Notes: generated by a model from the sequence alone, not told the origin. A stretch of 64,000 nucleotides of DNA from Roseibium aggregatum (GCF_017309185.1 NZ_JAEKJZ010000004.1:310001-374000), one strand, 5' to 3'; shown: positions 50,291-59,300, counted from the first letter of the stretch. Translations and numbers: made by a program.

Positions 50291-51301
50291 ATGGACCAGA
50301 AAGCGAAATCCGCCTCTGCATCGGAACAGAAACCGGTCGAGTCCGGCACCGGAGCTGCTCCTGAAAAAAACGCGAAGAAAACCCCGCGCAAGGCCGGAGC
50401 GAAGCAGCCTGTTCCACATCCGGCGGTCCACAAGAGCCATTCGTTGTTGTTGCATGAGCGTTCGATCGCCAAGGGCAACAGGTCGCAACTGCCTGAAAAC
50501 TATCCCTACAAGCGGCGCATGAACCGGGCGCAGTATGAGGCGCGCAAACAGGAGCTTCAGATCGAACTCCTGAAGGTCCAGAACTGGGTCAAGGACACCG
50601 GTCAGCGCATCGTCGTCATCTTCGAAGGCCGGGATGCCGCCGGCAAGGGTGGCACGATCAAGCGGTTCATGGAACATCTGAACCCGCGCGGTGCACGCGT
50701 CGTCGCGCTTGAAAAGCCGACCGAAGAAGAAAAGGGCCAGTGGTATTTCCAGCGCTACGTGAAGCATCTGCCGACCAAGGGCGAGATCGTCCTGTTCGAC
50801 CGCTCCTGGTACAACCGCGCGGGCGTCGAGAAGGTCATGGGCTTCTGTTCGCCGGCCGAATACATGGAGTTCATGCGCCAGGTGCCGGAATTCGAGCGCA
50901 TGCTTGTGCGCAGCGGGATCAGCCTGTTCAAGTTCTGGTTCTCGGTGAGCCGGGAAGAGCAGTTGCGCCGCTTCCAGGCGCGCAACAGCGATCCCCTGAA
51001 GCATTGGAAGCTGAGCCCCGTCGATGTCCAGTCGCTGGACATGTGGGACGACTATTCCGAGGCGAAGGAGAGCATGTTCTTCTACACCCATACCGCGGAC
51101 GCGCCCTGGACCGTCGTCCGTTCCGACGACAAGAAGCGCGCGCGCCTGAACTGCATGCGCTATTTCATCCGGGCGCTGTCCTATCCGGGCGCCGATACCG
51201 AAATCAATCTCGACTCGGACCCCAAGATTGTCGGGCCGGCGGATACCTTCTATCAGACGCTGGCGGACTTCGACGCCAGCCGGCAGTTCAAGGTCGAATA
51301 G
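50291..51301 (+). CDS. ppk2: Polyphosphate kinase 2
   Basis: 336 residues from the ATG at 50291 (AGGAAG upstream; a TTG at 50276 is less likely). A Lys/Ala-rich N-terminal extension (about 50 residues) precedes the P-loop kinase core: Walker A EGRDAAGKGGTIKRF, lid, and Walker B DRSWYNRAGVEKVMG. Matches class I PPK2 enzymes, which use polyphosphate to phosphorylate nucleoside diphosphates. Confidence 0.94.
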   Translation: MDQKAKSASASEQKPVESGTGAAPEKNAKKTPRKAGAKQPVPHPAVHKSHSLLLHERSIAKGNRSQLPENYPYKRRMNRAQYEARKQELQIELLKVQNWVKDTGQRIVVIFEGRDAAGKGGTIKRFMEHLNPRGARVVALEKPTEEEKGQWYFQRYVKHLPTKGEIVLFDRSWYNRAGVEKVMGFCSPAEYMEFMRQVPEFERMLVRSGISLFKFWFSVSREEQLRRFQARNSDPLKHWKLSPVDVQSLDMWDDYSEAKESMFFYTHTADAPWTVVRSDDKKRARLNCMRYFIRALSYPGADTEINLDSDPKIVGPADTFYQTLADFDASRQFKVE

Positions 51302-51395
51302 GCGTCCGGCGCTGCCGGGCTCTTTCGGGGGGCAGACGGGTCCCGGGGAGCCAGCGGGATCGACGGAAGCGGCCTGGCAGGTCTCCGTCTCATAG

Positions 51396-51431
51396 CAACC
51401 TCAACAAATAGGGTCTTATTTGTTGAGGTTG
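51396..51431. repeat. Perfect 15-bp palindromic hairpin after ppk2
   Basis: CAACCTCAACAAATA and its exact complement flank a 6-base loop (GGGTCT). No T-run follows on either strand. It marks the border between core sequence and the more AT-rich accessory stretch; it could be a terminator for ppk2 or the trace of an insertion site. Confidence 0.6.
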
Positions 51432-51559
51432 GTATTAGCCGAAAGGGAGGACGGGAAGCGGGCGTTCATTGCGGTTTAAGTGAATGACCGCAATGGACAA
51501 TATACAAGATCTTTCGCACTTTCGCTTGATTCCGGTTTGGCGAGTTCAGCAGGTGCTCA

Positions 51560-52567
51560 TCAGCACTTCCGCATGACGTTCATTATTACGTCGCGCTGTG
51601 CATTGCTCCTGGCAGCAATGAGTGAGGGGTTGGCCCGGTCGTGTTTCTTTTTTGCTGATATGGCCTTCTCCACCTGACCTTTGGCGGTATCCAATACAAA
51701 ACCGCTCGTCGTACCGACGATCTGCTCCATCTGGTCAGGATCGATTGTCTTCTTAGCCTGCCTATAGGCCTCCCTGTATTGTTGAAGCCTTTTCCCTGCG
51801 AAGTGGCTCACCCCCTCACCGGCAAGACCTGTCAGTACATCAAGGCCGATCTTGGTTAGAGTTTCAGAGGCCGGCTTTTTTTCAACAGATCCTGCACCAA
51901 CCGTAAATGCTGCCCCCTGAATCATTCCAAGGCCGACCATGATGCCCTTACCAATGCCTTCCACTTTGCCGACACTGGCCGCAGCACCCCAGCCAAATCC
52001 GACCAGTTGACCGAGTGATTCAATCGCAGCTGCATCAAATTTTCCGGTGTCCTGATATTTGGCAACACCTTTGCCACCCGCTCCAATTGCTGCGGCGCCA
52101 GCGCCAACCAAAGATGCCCCGCAGCAGTTGGCGTAGATCATCACGATTGTAAAGCCGGTGTCTCGCGCAAATTTTGCCATTTCGATGTTTCGGGTTGTAC
52201 GGTCGATGGCAATTTTCTGATATTTCGCTATTGTGCCAACGTAATTTTGATGTATGCCGCGCATCTGTCTTGTTGATGACATGTAATAAACAAGATCATC
52301 GAATGCCCTTCGCCCGCTCGATTTTCGAGTTACATGAAAGAAATCCAAAGAATCTTTAAATTCTCTATTTGCGAGCTCTTTGGCTTTTTTAATGTCGCAA
52401 TCAATTACCGGCATTGTACCGCTCAGTGGTCCAAGCTTCTCCTGCCGTAAATTGGATTTGGAAGGCAACGCGCTCATAAATTCATAGGCCAATATAACGC
52501 GCTCAACCGCCTCTGGATTAAACTGCCAACGCTCGCCGTAGGAATCTCTGTATGTCTCAAAATGCAT
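51560..52567 (-). CDS. Glycine-rich hydrophobic-core protein of unknown function
   Basis: 335 residues; GGGAGG lies 13 bases before the ATG. No signal peptide. Residues 1-130 are soluble and charged. A long Gly/Ala-rich hydrophobic region (about 140-235, with GASLVGAGAAAIGAGG and GKGIMVGLGMIQGAAF) looks like glycine zippers that could enter a membrane. The basic C-terminal third is helical. Base composition is AT-richer than the flanks. The layout recalls pore-forming toxin domains, but no family is recognised, so function is not claimed. Confidence 0.65.
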   Translation of the reverse strand: MHFETYRDSYGERWQFNPEAVERVILAYEFMSALPSKSNLRQEKLGPLSGTMPVIDCDIKKAKELANREFKDSLDFFHVTRKSSGRRAFDDLVYYMSSTRQMRGIHQNYVGTIAKYQKIAIDRTTRNIEMAKFARDTGFTIVMIYANCCGASLVGAGAAAIGAGGKGVAKYQDTGKFDAAAIESLGQLVGFGWGAAASVGKVEGIGKGIMVGLGMIQGAAFTVGAGSVEKKPASETLTKIGLDVLTGLAGEGVSHFAGKRLQQYREAYRQAKKTIDPDQMEQIVGTTSGFVLDTAKGQVEKAISAKKKHDRANPSLIAARSNAQRDVIMNVMRKC

Positions 52568-52575
52568 TTGCCGAC

Positions 52576-52680
52576 TTAGCCTCCCTTGAAAGTGAATCGG
52601 CGTATCTGGTGGAGCAACTCAGCAACCGCAGCAGCACCACCCATCAGTTTGTCGCCTGAGGTATGAGATCCGGCCCGCAT
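52576..52680 (-). CDS. Possible 34-residue ORF upstream of the Gly-rich protein
   Basis: ATG at 52678-52680 and stop 8 bases before the next start; its last codons contain that gene's ribosome site. The reading frame is open far upstream without any start codon (about 100 codons back to near 52890), so this could be the end of a broken gene rather than a real small one. No ribosome site is seen at this ATG. Confidence 0.25.
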   Translation of the reverse strand: MRAGSHTSGDKLMGGAAAVAELLHQIRRFTFKGG

Positions 52681-52763
52681 CGCGCTTGTGTTTATCCAAA
52701 ACGGAAAGACTTCTAAGAAATGCGCCTGGTCTCCCGAACAGGCTAGTCTTATGAAATAGACGG

Positions 52764-53168
52764 CTAATACACCTTCATATTGAGATTGATGCGAATATCG
52801 CCAGATCCCCGAATGGTATAAGATGGTCGATCCCGTCCCTTTTTGCTTCCAGCGACATAATATACGAGCAAAACGCTCAACTTAGACCCTTTGCACTTCC
52901 CGGTCCTTTGGGTGAATCTGCGTTTTTTCGTTCTAAATCGACCAAGTTCTGGTTTTTTATTTATAATCAGTCGCGGGTATCCCCTATCCCGGCATGTCTT
53001 CTCATCGTAATTCAACCACTGAAATTCCATCTCACCGCCACTTTTGACACTTCTGCGCCAGTTTCTTGTTTGCTGCGCATGAACACTGGCCACATCGATG
53101 AATAAAAAGCCGGCGGCGACAAGAATGCCTGTACAAACCGAGGCGAAATTTCTTTTTGCGAAAATCAT
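52764..53168 (-). CDS. Small secreted basic protein
   Basis: 134 residues. Clear signal peptide (about 1-31, hydrophobic VCTGILVAAGFLFIDVA, cleavage near VHAQ). The mature part is Lys/Arg-rich with two Cys (near residues 59 and 92) that could form a disulfide, and short beta-like segments (LSVLLVYYVAG, GDIRINLNMKVY). No family recognised. It lies in the AT-rich stretch, on the same strand as the Gly-rich protein gene; a shared transcript is possible. Confidence 0.6.
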   Translation of the reverse strand: MIFAKRNFASVCTGILVAAGFLFIDVASVHAQQTRNWRRSVKSGGEMEFQWLNYDEKTCRDRGYPRLIINKKPELGRFRTKKRRFTQRTGKCKGSKLSVLLVYYVAGSKKGRDRPSYTIRGSGDIRINLNMKVY

Positions 53169-53428
53169 GTAATCAACCCCTTTAATAAAAATGCCTAGAC
53201 CGAGGAAGATCTGGTAGTGGTGCGGATTGAGAAGTCCGGCTACAGGCTATCAATTGAATCAGTTTGGTCAACAATATTTATTCGTGAGGCCAGTTAACTT
53301 GCCTCACTTTTCGTTACTTGATAGTGTAACTGCAATTTTATCACCGATCTATGGTGAGCGACATTTTGAAAGTCCGGACAGATTGTTTCACAATCGTCCG
53401 CAAGCGAACACAAGCTTGGAATCCAGCC

Positions 53429-54859
53429 ATGAGAAAACCAGTGCAAGTCCATGCGACGATCTCAGCTGCGGTTGCGGCACTGTTTCTTATCTCGGCTGTC
53501 ATACTCAGTCCGGCCTTTGCGAAGGCTTCGCGTGTCGCTCTCGTCATAGGCAATTCAAAATACGAAAATGGACAAAACCTCGCCAACCCACGAAACGATG
53601 CCGAGGGCATTTCAAATGCTCTGACGCAATTGGGCTTCAAGGTTTTTTCGGGCTATGACTTGAAACGCAAAGATTTTGTGTCGTTGATCGGCGAGTTCGC
53701 GAGGGCTTCGCGTGTGGCGGAAGCCGCTGTTCTTTATTACGCCGGGCACGGGCTTGAAGTCGGCAACGCCAATTACCTGCTCCCGGTGGATGCTGAGCTT
53801 ATGGACGAAGCGGATTTGGAGTTTCAGACGATTAGCCTGAACAGCGTGATAGGTTTGATGGAGAGGGAAAAACGGACCAATCTGGTGATACTTGATGCCT
53901 GCCGGGACAATCCGATGGCACGGAATCTTTCTCGGAGCATGGGAACCCGTTCGACCAGCATCGGACGCGGACTTGCGCGTGTCGAAACTGGTATCGGCAC
54001 GCTCATCGCCTACGCCACGCAACCAGGCAATGTCGCACTTGATGGCGAAGGCCGTCATAGCCCCTTCACGTCGGCGCTCCTCCGCCATATAGGCACACCT
54101 GACATCGATGTTGAGATCATGTTTCGCCGTGTGCGGTTCGAAGTGATGGAAGCGACGCAAGGACAGCAAGTGCCATGGAGCAGTTCCTCACTCATTGGCT
54201 CATTTCAGTTTCGAGATCAAAAGCCGGCACCGAACGCTCAAGAAACGATTGCGGAAATTTCACCTCCTACCCCGGATGATGGATCGGCCGACGATGCGCA
54301 GGCTGTAGAAAACGCTGCGCCGGCGCAAACGGATGGAGCCAACCGTGACGTTGTCGAGCAAACGGAAACCGGCGGTGGAGCTGAGGCCGAGCCAATACAA
54401 GTCGCCACCGCGAATCCGGACGCTCAGGTCCAGTCTGACCCCTCTGAGTCACCGCCGCCAGTGCTGTCCAATCGAGAAATCGCCAGATCTATTCAGTTGG
54501 AACTGAACCGTTTGGGCTGCCAAGCTGGAACAGAAGACGGCATCTGGGGGCGCAACAGTCGAAGAGCTCTTCAAACACTGAGCGAGCACACTCCCGAGAT
54601 CGATATTGTTGCGCTGGAGCCGACCGCGAACCTTCTGCACGATCTGGAAAATCTGGACGGACGGGCCTGTCCCCTGACTTGCAGTGCCACCGAGGAGCTG
54701 CGCGAAGGAGCCTGTGTTCGCAAAACATGCCCCAGCGGTCAGCGTCTGTCGTCTAGAGGGGCGTGTTATGTGCCCAAAGCTACCAACACACGCCGTCGCC
54801 CAAGCTCGAATTCCAGATCAAACTGCTTCAAATACAACGGCCAAACTTACTGCGATTAA
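53429..54859 (+). CDS. Secreted caspase-like protease with peptidoglycan-binding domain
   Basis: 476 residues from the ATG at 53429. Signal peptide about 1-32 (ending FAKA). Peptidase C14-type domain about 35-250: RVALVIGNSKYE, catalytic His107 in YYAGHG and Cys158 in LDACRDNP. A Pro/Glu/Ala/Gln linker (about 255-370) leads to a peptidoglycan-binding module (LNRLGCQAGTEDGIWGRNS), then a Cys-rich tail (CPLTCSATEE, CPSGQRLSSRGACY). Secreted caspase homologues are common in Rhizobiales; substrates are unknown. More AT-rich than flanking genes. Confidence 0.85.
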   Translation: MRKPVQVHATISAAVAALFLISAVILSPAFAKASRVALVIGNSKYENGQNLANPRNDAEGISNALTQLGFKVFSGYDLKRKDFVSLIGEFARASRVAEAAVLYYAGHGLEVGNANYLLPVDAELMDEADLEFQTISLNSVIGLMEREKRTNLVILDACRDNPMARNLSRSMGTRSTSIGRGLARVETGIGTLIAYATQPGNVALDGEGRHSPFTSALLRHIGTPDIDVEIMFRRVRFEVMEATQGQQVPWSSSSLIGSFQFRDQKPAPNAQETIAEISPPTPDDGSADDAQAVENAAPAQTDGANRDVVEQTETGGGAEAEPIQVATANPDAQVQSDPSESPPPVLSNREIARSIQLELNRLGCQAGTEDGIWGRNSRRALQTLSEHTPEIDIVALEPTANLLHDLENLDGRACPLTCSATEELREGACVRKTCPSGQRLSSRGACYVPKATNTRRRPSSNSRSNCFKYNGQTYCD

Positions 54860-55049
54860 CAAGAAACAGCTTAGAGAAAAGCTGATTTCCCTATCGGAGT
54901 TCGCTAAAGGAAGCTCTGGGCTGAAAGCTACCGTTTTCTTGAACCGTCTGAATGTCGGCTTTGACGCCGCTGCGCACTAACCCGACGTCCTCTCCGCCCT
55001 CTTTCCGGGCACTTGTTCAAACCGCGCCCCAACACCTCCCCACGCGTGC

Positions 55050-55086
55050 AAAACAAAAAGCGCCGGAGCCATCGCCCCAGCGCTTT
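55050..55086 (-). terminator. Rho-independent terminator after rpoH
   Basis: On the minus strand AAAGCGC and GCGCTTT enclose a GC-rich secondary stem, followed by TTTTTGTTTT. It starts 27 bases past the rpoH stop. Confidence 0.85.
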
Positions 55087-55112
55087 GTCGGCAGTCTGAA
55101 ATGTCCAGGACG

Positions 55113-55997
55113 TTAGACCGCCGGCTGTTCCGTGGCGCGGGCGCTGTTGCGGACCGCTTTCTGGACCTTTTCGAAGGCGCGCACCTCGATCTGGCGGACG
55201 CGTTCACGGCTGACGCCGAATTCGCCGGAGAGGTCTTCCAGGGTCATCGGGTCTTCCGACAGGCGGCGGGCCTCGAAGATCCGGCGTTCGCGGTCGTTGA
55301 GCACGTCCATGGCGTCGCTCAGGAGCTTGCGGCGCATGTCCAGCTCCTCCTGATTGGCGAGCAGGGTCTCCTGGCTTTCGCTTTCATCGACGAGCCAGTC
55401 CTGCCATTCGCCGGCGTCCGCCTCAGCGCGCACGGGTGCGTTCAGGCTGGCGTCGCCGCCAAGACGGCGGTTCATGGAGATCACTTCCTCCTCGGAGACC
55501 CCGAGGCGGGTGGCGATTTCCGCGACCTGATCCGGCTTCAGATCGCCCTCGTCCAGCGCCTGGATCTTGCCCTTCAGGCGGCGCAGGTTGAAGAAAAGGC
55601 GTTTCTGGTTGGCGGTGGTGCCCATCTTGACGAGGGACCAGGAGCGCAGGATGTATTCCTGGATCGCCGCCTTGATCCACCACATGGCATAGGTCGCGAG
55701 CCGGAAGCCCTTGTCCGGTTCGAAGCGCTTGACCGCCTGCATCAGGCCGACGTTCCCTTCGGAAACGACCTCGCCGATCGGCAGTCCGTAGCCCCGGTAG
55801 CCCATCGCGATCTTGGCGACGAGGCGCAGGTGGGAGTTCACCAGCCGCTCGGCGGCTTCCGGGTCCTCATGCTCCTTGTAGCGCTTGGCGAGCATGTATT
55901 CTTCTTGCGGCTGCAGCATGGGAAACTTGCGGATTTCATCCAGATAGCGGCTGAGACCGCCTTCCCCGGCTGTAAGCGTCGGTACGTTCTGGGCCAT
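55113..55997 (-). CDS. rpoH: Heat-shock sigma factor RpoH (sigma-32)
   Basis: 294 residues from the ATG at 55997, 8 bases after AAAGGGGG; the GTG at 56006 overlaps that site. Region 2 (YMLAKRYKEHEDPEAAERL, then YAMWWIKAAIQEYILRSWSLVK) is intact, the RpoH box NQKRLFFNLRRLKGKI is present, and region 4 ends LSGEFGVSRERVRQIE. It directs transcription of chaperone and protease genes. Several alphaproteobacteria have more than one RpoH. FtsH is its known protease. Confidence 0.96.
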   Translation of the reverse strand: MAQNVPTLTAGEGGLSRYLDEIRKFPMLQPQEEYMLAKRYKEHEDPEAAERLVNSHLRLVAKIAMGYRGYGLPIGEVVSEGNVGLMQAVKRFEPDKGFRLATYAMWWIKAAIQEYILRSWSLVKMGTTANQKRLFFNLRRLKGKIQALDEGDLKPDQVAEIATRLGVSEEEVISMNRRLGGDASLNAPVRAEADAGEWQDWLVDESESQETLLANQEELDMRRKLLSDAMDVLNDRERRIFEARRLSEDPMTLEDLSGEFGVSRERVRQIEVRAFEKVQKAVRNSARATEQPAV

Positions 55998-56175
55998 GTC
56001 ATGCACCCCCTTTCATCGGGTTTGCACCGGTCCGCCCCGGGCCGCTCCGCCGTGTTACGCAAGCAGGCTTGTTCAAGGGGAAACCGGCACACAAACTGTG
56101 TCCGTGTCGGCACACAAGAGACCCTAATATAGGTTCATTTCGGTCAATTGCATGGCTGAAAAAGGGAAACGCATC

Positions 56176-57201
56176 CTAAAATTTTTGTAATGTCGACAAT
56201 AATGTTGCGAAATCTTCCGGGTAAGGGCTCTCGAAGCGCAAAGTTTTACCGTTGATCGGGTGCTCGAAAGCCAGCAGTCCGGCATGCAGGGCCTGGCGCG
56301 TGAAGCCGGCGACAACGCCTTTCAGCGGCTCTTCCAGCCGGTTGATCTTGGTCTTGAAACCCGAACCGTAGTCGTCGTCGCCAATGAGCGGATGGCCGAT
56401 ATGGGCCATGTGCACGCGGATCTGGTGGGTGCGGCCCGTCTCCAGCCGGCATTCCATCAGGGCGGCGAGAGCATCCTCGGAATGACCGCCGAAACGTTCC
56501 TTCACCTGCCAGTGGGTGATGGCGCGGCGGCCGGCGGTCTTGACGACGGCGATCTTCTGCCGGTTGGTCTGCGAGCGGGCGAGATTGGCGTCGATGGTGC
56601 CTTTTAGGCCGGACGGCGCGCCCCAGACGAGAGCGGCATAGGCGCGTTCCAGCGGGCCGGTGCGGCCGTGATCGGCGAATTGGGCGGCGAGCCCCTGGTG
56701 CGCCCGGTCGGTCTTGGCGACCACCAGAAGGCCGGAGGTGTCCTTGTCGATCCGGTGCACGATGCCGGGCCGCTTGACGCCGCCGATCCCGGACAGGCTG
56801 TCGCCGCAATGATGGATGAGCGCGTTGACGAGGGTTCCGGTCCAGTTGCCGGCGCCCGGATGGACCACCAGGCCGGCCGGCTTGTCGATGACAATCAGGT
56901 GCTCGTCCTCGAAAACCACCGAAAGGGGAATGTCCTCACCCTTCGGCTCCGGGTCTTCCGCTTCGGGTAAAACGAGCACGAGTGCGTCGCCTTCATTGAC
57001 CCGGTATTTCGGCTCCACTATTTTCGCGCCGCCGACGGTGACGTCTCCGGACTTGATCAGGGACTGAATCCTGTTGCGGCTCAAGACCTCCACGTGGGAG
57101 GCCAAAACCGCGTCGAGCCGCTTTCCGGCATCGTCCGCATCGACCGTCAAACTGAAATCCGTGTCCAGACCGGCCGGATCTTCTTGGGAATTATCTGTCA
57201 T
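56176..57201 (-). CDS. rluD: RluD-family 23S rRNA pseudouridine synthase
   Basis: 341 residues from the ATG at 57201; a longer frame to 57327 would run through the divergent gene. N-terminal S4 domain (about 25-85), catalytic Asp in VHRIDKDTSGLLVV, and C-terminal TGRTHQIRVHMAHIGHP. It isomerises uridines in helix 69 of 23S rRNA. Its start codon overlaps by two bases the start codon of the divergent gene. Confidence 0.92.
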   Translation of the reverse strand: MTDNSQEDPAGLDTDFSLTVDADDAGKRLDAVLASHVEVLSRNRIQSLIKSGDVTVGGAKIVEPKYRVNEGDALVLVLPEAEDPEPKGEDIPLSVVFEDEHLIVIDKPAGLVVHPGAGNWTGTLVNALIHHCGDSLSGIGGVKRPGIVHRIDKDTSGLLVVAKTDRAHQGLAAQFADHGRTGPLERAYAALVWGAPSGLKGTIDANLARSQTNRQKIAVVKTAGRRAITHWQVKERFGGHSEDALAALMECRLETGRTHQIRVHMAHIGHPLIGDDDYGSGFKTKINRLEEPLKGVVAGFTRQALHAGLLAFEHPINGKTLRFESPYPEDFATLLSTLQKF

Positions 57202-57556
57202 GTCACAACCTGAATACGGGGAAGAGGGCCCGGAAGAGGCTCCGCTCGATCCGGCCACCCAACGGGTCCAGGCGAAGCTGAAGCGCCTGTTGTTCGGGTC
57301 GTCCCTGATCATGTTAGCTGGTTTCATCGCTGTCTTTGCAGCAATTCTCTACAAGATCAATACCTATGAGGCCGATCCCTCGGAAGCCGCCTTCGCCGCG
57401 ACGGTCGCGGTCGGGCCGGACGCGGAGGTGCTGCAGGCCACCCTCTCGGATGGGCTGCTGCTGGTGCTCGTGCGCGAGGGCAGCGGGACCGCGCTTTTGC
57501 GCTTCGACCCCAAAACCGGCGTGCGGATCGGGCGCACGGATTTCGTCGCGCGGTAA
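57200..57556 (+). CDS. Small single-pass membrane protein (DUF6476-like)
   Basis: 118 residues from the ATG at 57200 (a start at 57074 would lie deep inside rluD). One membrane segment at about 34-53 (LFGSSLIMLAGFIAVFAAILY); the C-terminal half (about 70-118) is a small periplasmic beta-like domain ending KTGVRIGRTDFVAR. I associate this with a small alphaproteobacterial family found divergent from rluD, but the name is from memory. Function unknown. Confidence 0.75.
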   Translation: MSQPEYGEEGPEEAPLDPATQRVQAKLKRLLFGSSLIMLAGFIAVFAAILYKINTYEADPSEAAFAATVAVGPDAEVLQATLSDGLLLVLVREGSGTALLRFDPKTGVRIGRTDFVAR

Positions 57557-57675
57557 GGCGTTGCCGGTATCAACAGCTATGTGACGAAAAAATGAAGAAA
57601 GGGGCTTGCGTCTTTCCGCGCGCAGCCTTATACGCACGAACCTCGGCTTGAGACAGTGCTCTCATCCCGCACCGC

Positions 57676-57751
57676 GCGCCCATCGTCTAGCGGTCTAGGA
57701 CGCCGCCCTTTCACGGCGGAAACACGGGTTCGAGTCCCGTTGGGCGTGCCA
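57676..57751 (+). tRNA. tRNA-Glu (anticodon TTC)
   Basis: 76 bases including an encoded CCA. Acceptor stem GCGCCCA/TGGGCGT (with a G-U end pair), D arm GTCTAGCGGTCTAGGAC, anticodon stem CCGCC/GGCGG with loop CTTTCAC giving TTC, and T arm ACGGG TTCGAGT CCCGT. Decodes GAA/GAG. Confidence 0.96.
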
Positions 57752-57896
57752 AGTTCTCCTTCGCACAATCACACAAAGACGCAGATCTGCTTGTCAGATT
57801 TTCGAGCGCGATGCGCCGTCCTGTGCATTTCTGCAGGATCAGCCTTCAAGTTCTATCGATGAACAGGAGGTCTCCACCGCAGGCGTCAGGCTACGG

Positions 57897-59300
57897 TCAG
57901 CGCAGACCGGCGCAATAGGTTCCGGCGAGAAATCCGAAGGCGATGGCGGTGAGGAGGCCGTTACCGGAGAGATAGCCGGAGACATCCGGGCCGGACACGC
58001 CACAGGCCGCGCCGCCGCCCGCGAAAAGATTGGGAACCGCTGCGCCGTTCCGGTCGAGGACCCGCGCCTTGTCATCGATCCTGAGGCCGCCCTGGGTGTG
58101 AAACAGGGCACCGGTTACCTTGACCGCGAAATAGGGGGGCGCCAGGCTTGGCTTTGCCGTGAAGTCGCGGCCGAGCGGATCGTCGGTGATGCCAGCCTGA
58201 AACGACGCGATTTCGCTCAGCGTTTCGCCCAGGGCGGTTTCCGGCGTCGCCGTTATCCGGGCCAGCCCCGCGATGTCGTCCGCTTGCCGAATGGCGCCGG
58301 CCTTGACCGCCTCCTGGTAGTCCGGAAAGCCGAGCGCGAATGCGTGAATGCGTTCGTCGTAGATGTTCCAGGCGATGCCGCCCGGCTGCTTCAGCACATG
58401 GACCGCCTGTTCGGAGTAGCCACCGTTCTCGTTGGAAAAGCGCCGGCCTTCCGCGTTCACCTGGATGCCGCCCTCCATCATCAGCGCCCACGATATGAGT
58501 ATGCCGTGCGGATGGGCCAGTGACCCATGACCCTGGTAGCCGCTCAGGTGCTTCAGATCCGCTCCGAGCGCCTCGCCCCAGAGCAAGGCATCGCCCTTGT
58601 TGCCCTCGTGGCCGTAATAGAGCCCGCCGGCGATCTCCGGGATATGTTCGGCGACAAGATCGCTGTCCCCGCCAAAGCCGTTGCAGGCCAGTATCAGCGC
58701 CTTGCAGCCGAGGATTTCGGTGGCGCCGTCCGGCCGCGCGATTTCCACCGCGACGATCCGGTTGTCCGCGTCGGCGTAAAGACGGTCGACCGGGGCTTCG
58801 GTCACGACGGGAATGTCCGCCTGCTCTGCAGCGCTCAGGAGGCGGGCGAGCAGGGCGGCGCCGGTCTTTTCGGGAACAGCGTGCATGCGGTGGCGCGTAT
58901 GGCCCGGATAGAGAAAGTCGTCGAGGACGATCCAGTCGAGGCCGCAGGTGTCGGCCAGCCATTCCAGGGCCGGGCCGATGGTCTCGCTGGCAAGGCGGGT
59001 GAGGTCCGGGTCGGAGAGGCCTTTCGACTTTGCCAGGATATCTTTGGCAAATCGCTCCGGCGTATCGTCGGCGACGCCGATTTTGCCTTGAAATCGCGTT
59101 GCGGGTGCAGGCACGAAACCGGAGGACATGGAGGTCGAGCCGGAGGGGGAGGCGTCCCGTTCCAGAACGATGACGTCGGCGCCTTCCGCTTTCGCGCGCA
59201 GGGCTGCGGTCAGACCGCAGGCGCCCGCGCCAATCACGACGACGTCCGCCTCCGCATCGATGCGCGGCGGCGCTTCCCGGGAAATGCCGCCGTGGCTCAT
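57897..59300 (-). CDS. FAD-dependent oxidoreductase (fumarate reductase/KSTD type)
   Basis: 467 residues. N-terminal ADP-binding fold VVVIGAGACGLTAALRAK near 20-37 and an ERDASPSGSTSMSSG flavin segment; the C-terminal FAD element near 425-450 has NLFAGGGAACGVSG and GNGLLTAIAFG. The group oxidises or reduces C-C bonds in organic acids and steroids. The start is 1 base after the preceding hydrolase stop with GGAG upstream, so it is the last gene of the operon. The substrate is unknown. Confidence 0.88.
   Translation of the reverse strand: MSHGGISREAPPRIDAEADVVVIGAGACGLTAALRAKAEGADVIVLERDASPSGSTSMSSGFVPAPATRFQGKIGVADDTPERFAKDILAKSKGLSDPDLTRLASETIGPALEWLADTCGLDWIVLDDFLYPGHTRHRMHAVPEKTGAALLARLLSAAEQADIPVVTEAPVDRLYADADNRIVAVEIARPDGATEILGCKALILACNGFGGDSDLVAEHIPEIAGGLYYGHEGNKGDALLWGEALGADLKHLSGYQGHGSLAHPHGILISWALMMEGGIQVNAEGRRFSNENGGYSEQAVHVLKQPGGIAWNIYDERIHAFALGFPDYQEAVKAGAIRQADDIAGLARITATPETALGETLSEIASFQAGITDDPLGRDFTAKPSLAPPYFAVKVTGALFHTQGGLRIDDKARVLDRNGAAVPNLFAGGGAACGVSGPDVSGYLSGNGLLTAIAFGFLAGTYCAGLR

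Noticed and set aside
51560..54859. CBASS or other caspase-based immune operon
   Set aside because: The caspase carries a signal peptide and wall-binding module; no cyclase, gasdermin or sensor gene accompanies it. The nucleotide cyclase at 47.7 kb is a CHASE2 class III enzyme and is separated by ppk2.
54684..54980. Possible 98-residue ORF overlapping the end of the caspase-like gene
   Set aside because: Two thirds lie inside the protease gene in another frame; no ribosome site and no recognisable content.
57676..57751. tRNA-Glu as an integration site for a genomic island
   Set aside because: No integrase gene or duplicated tRNA 3' end was seen on either side within the window.
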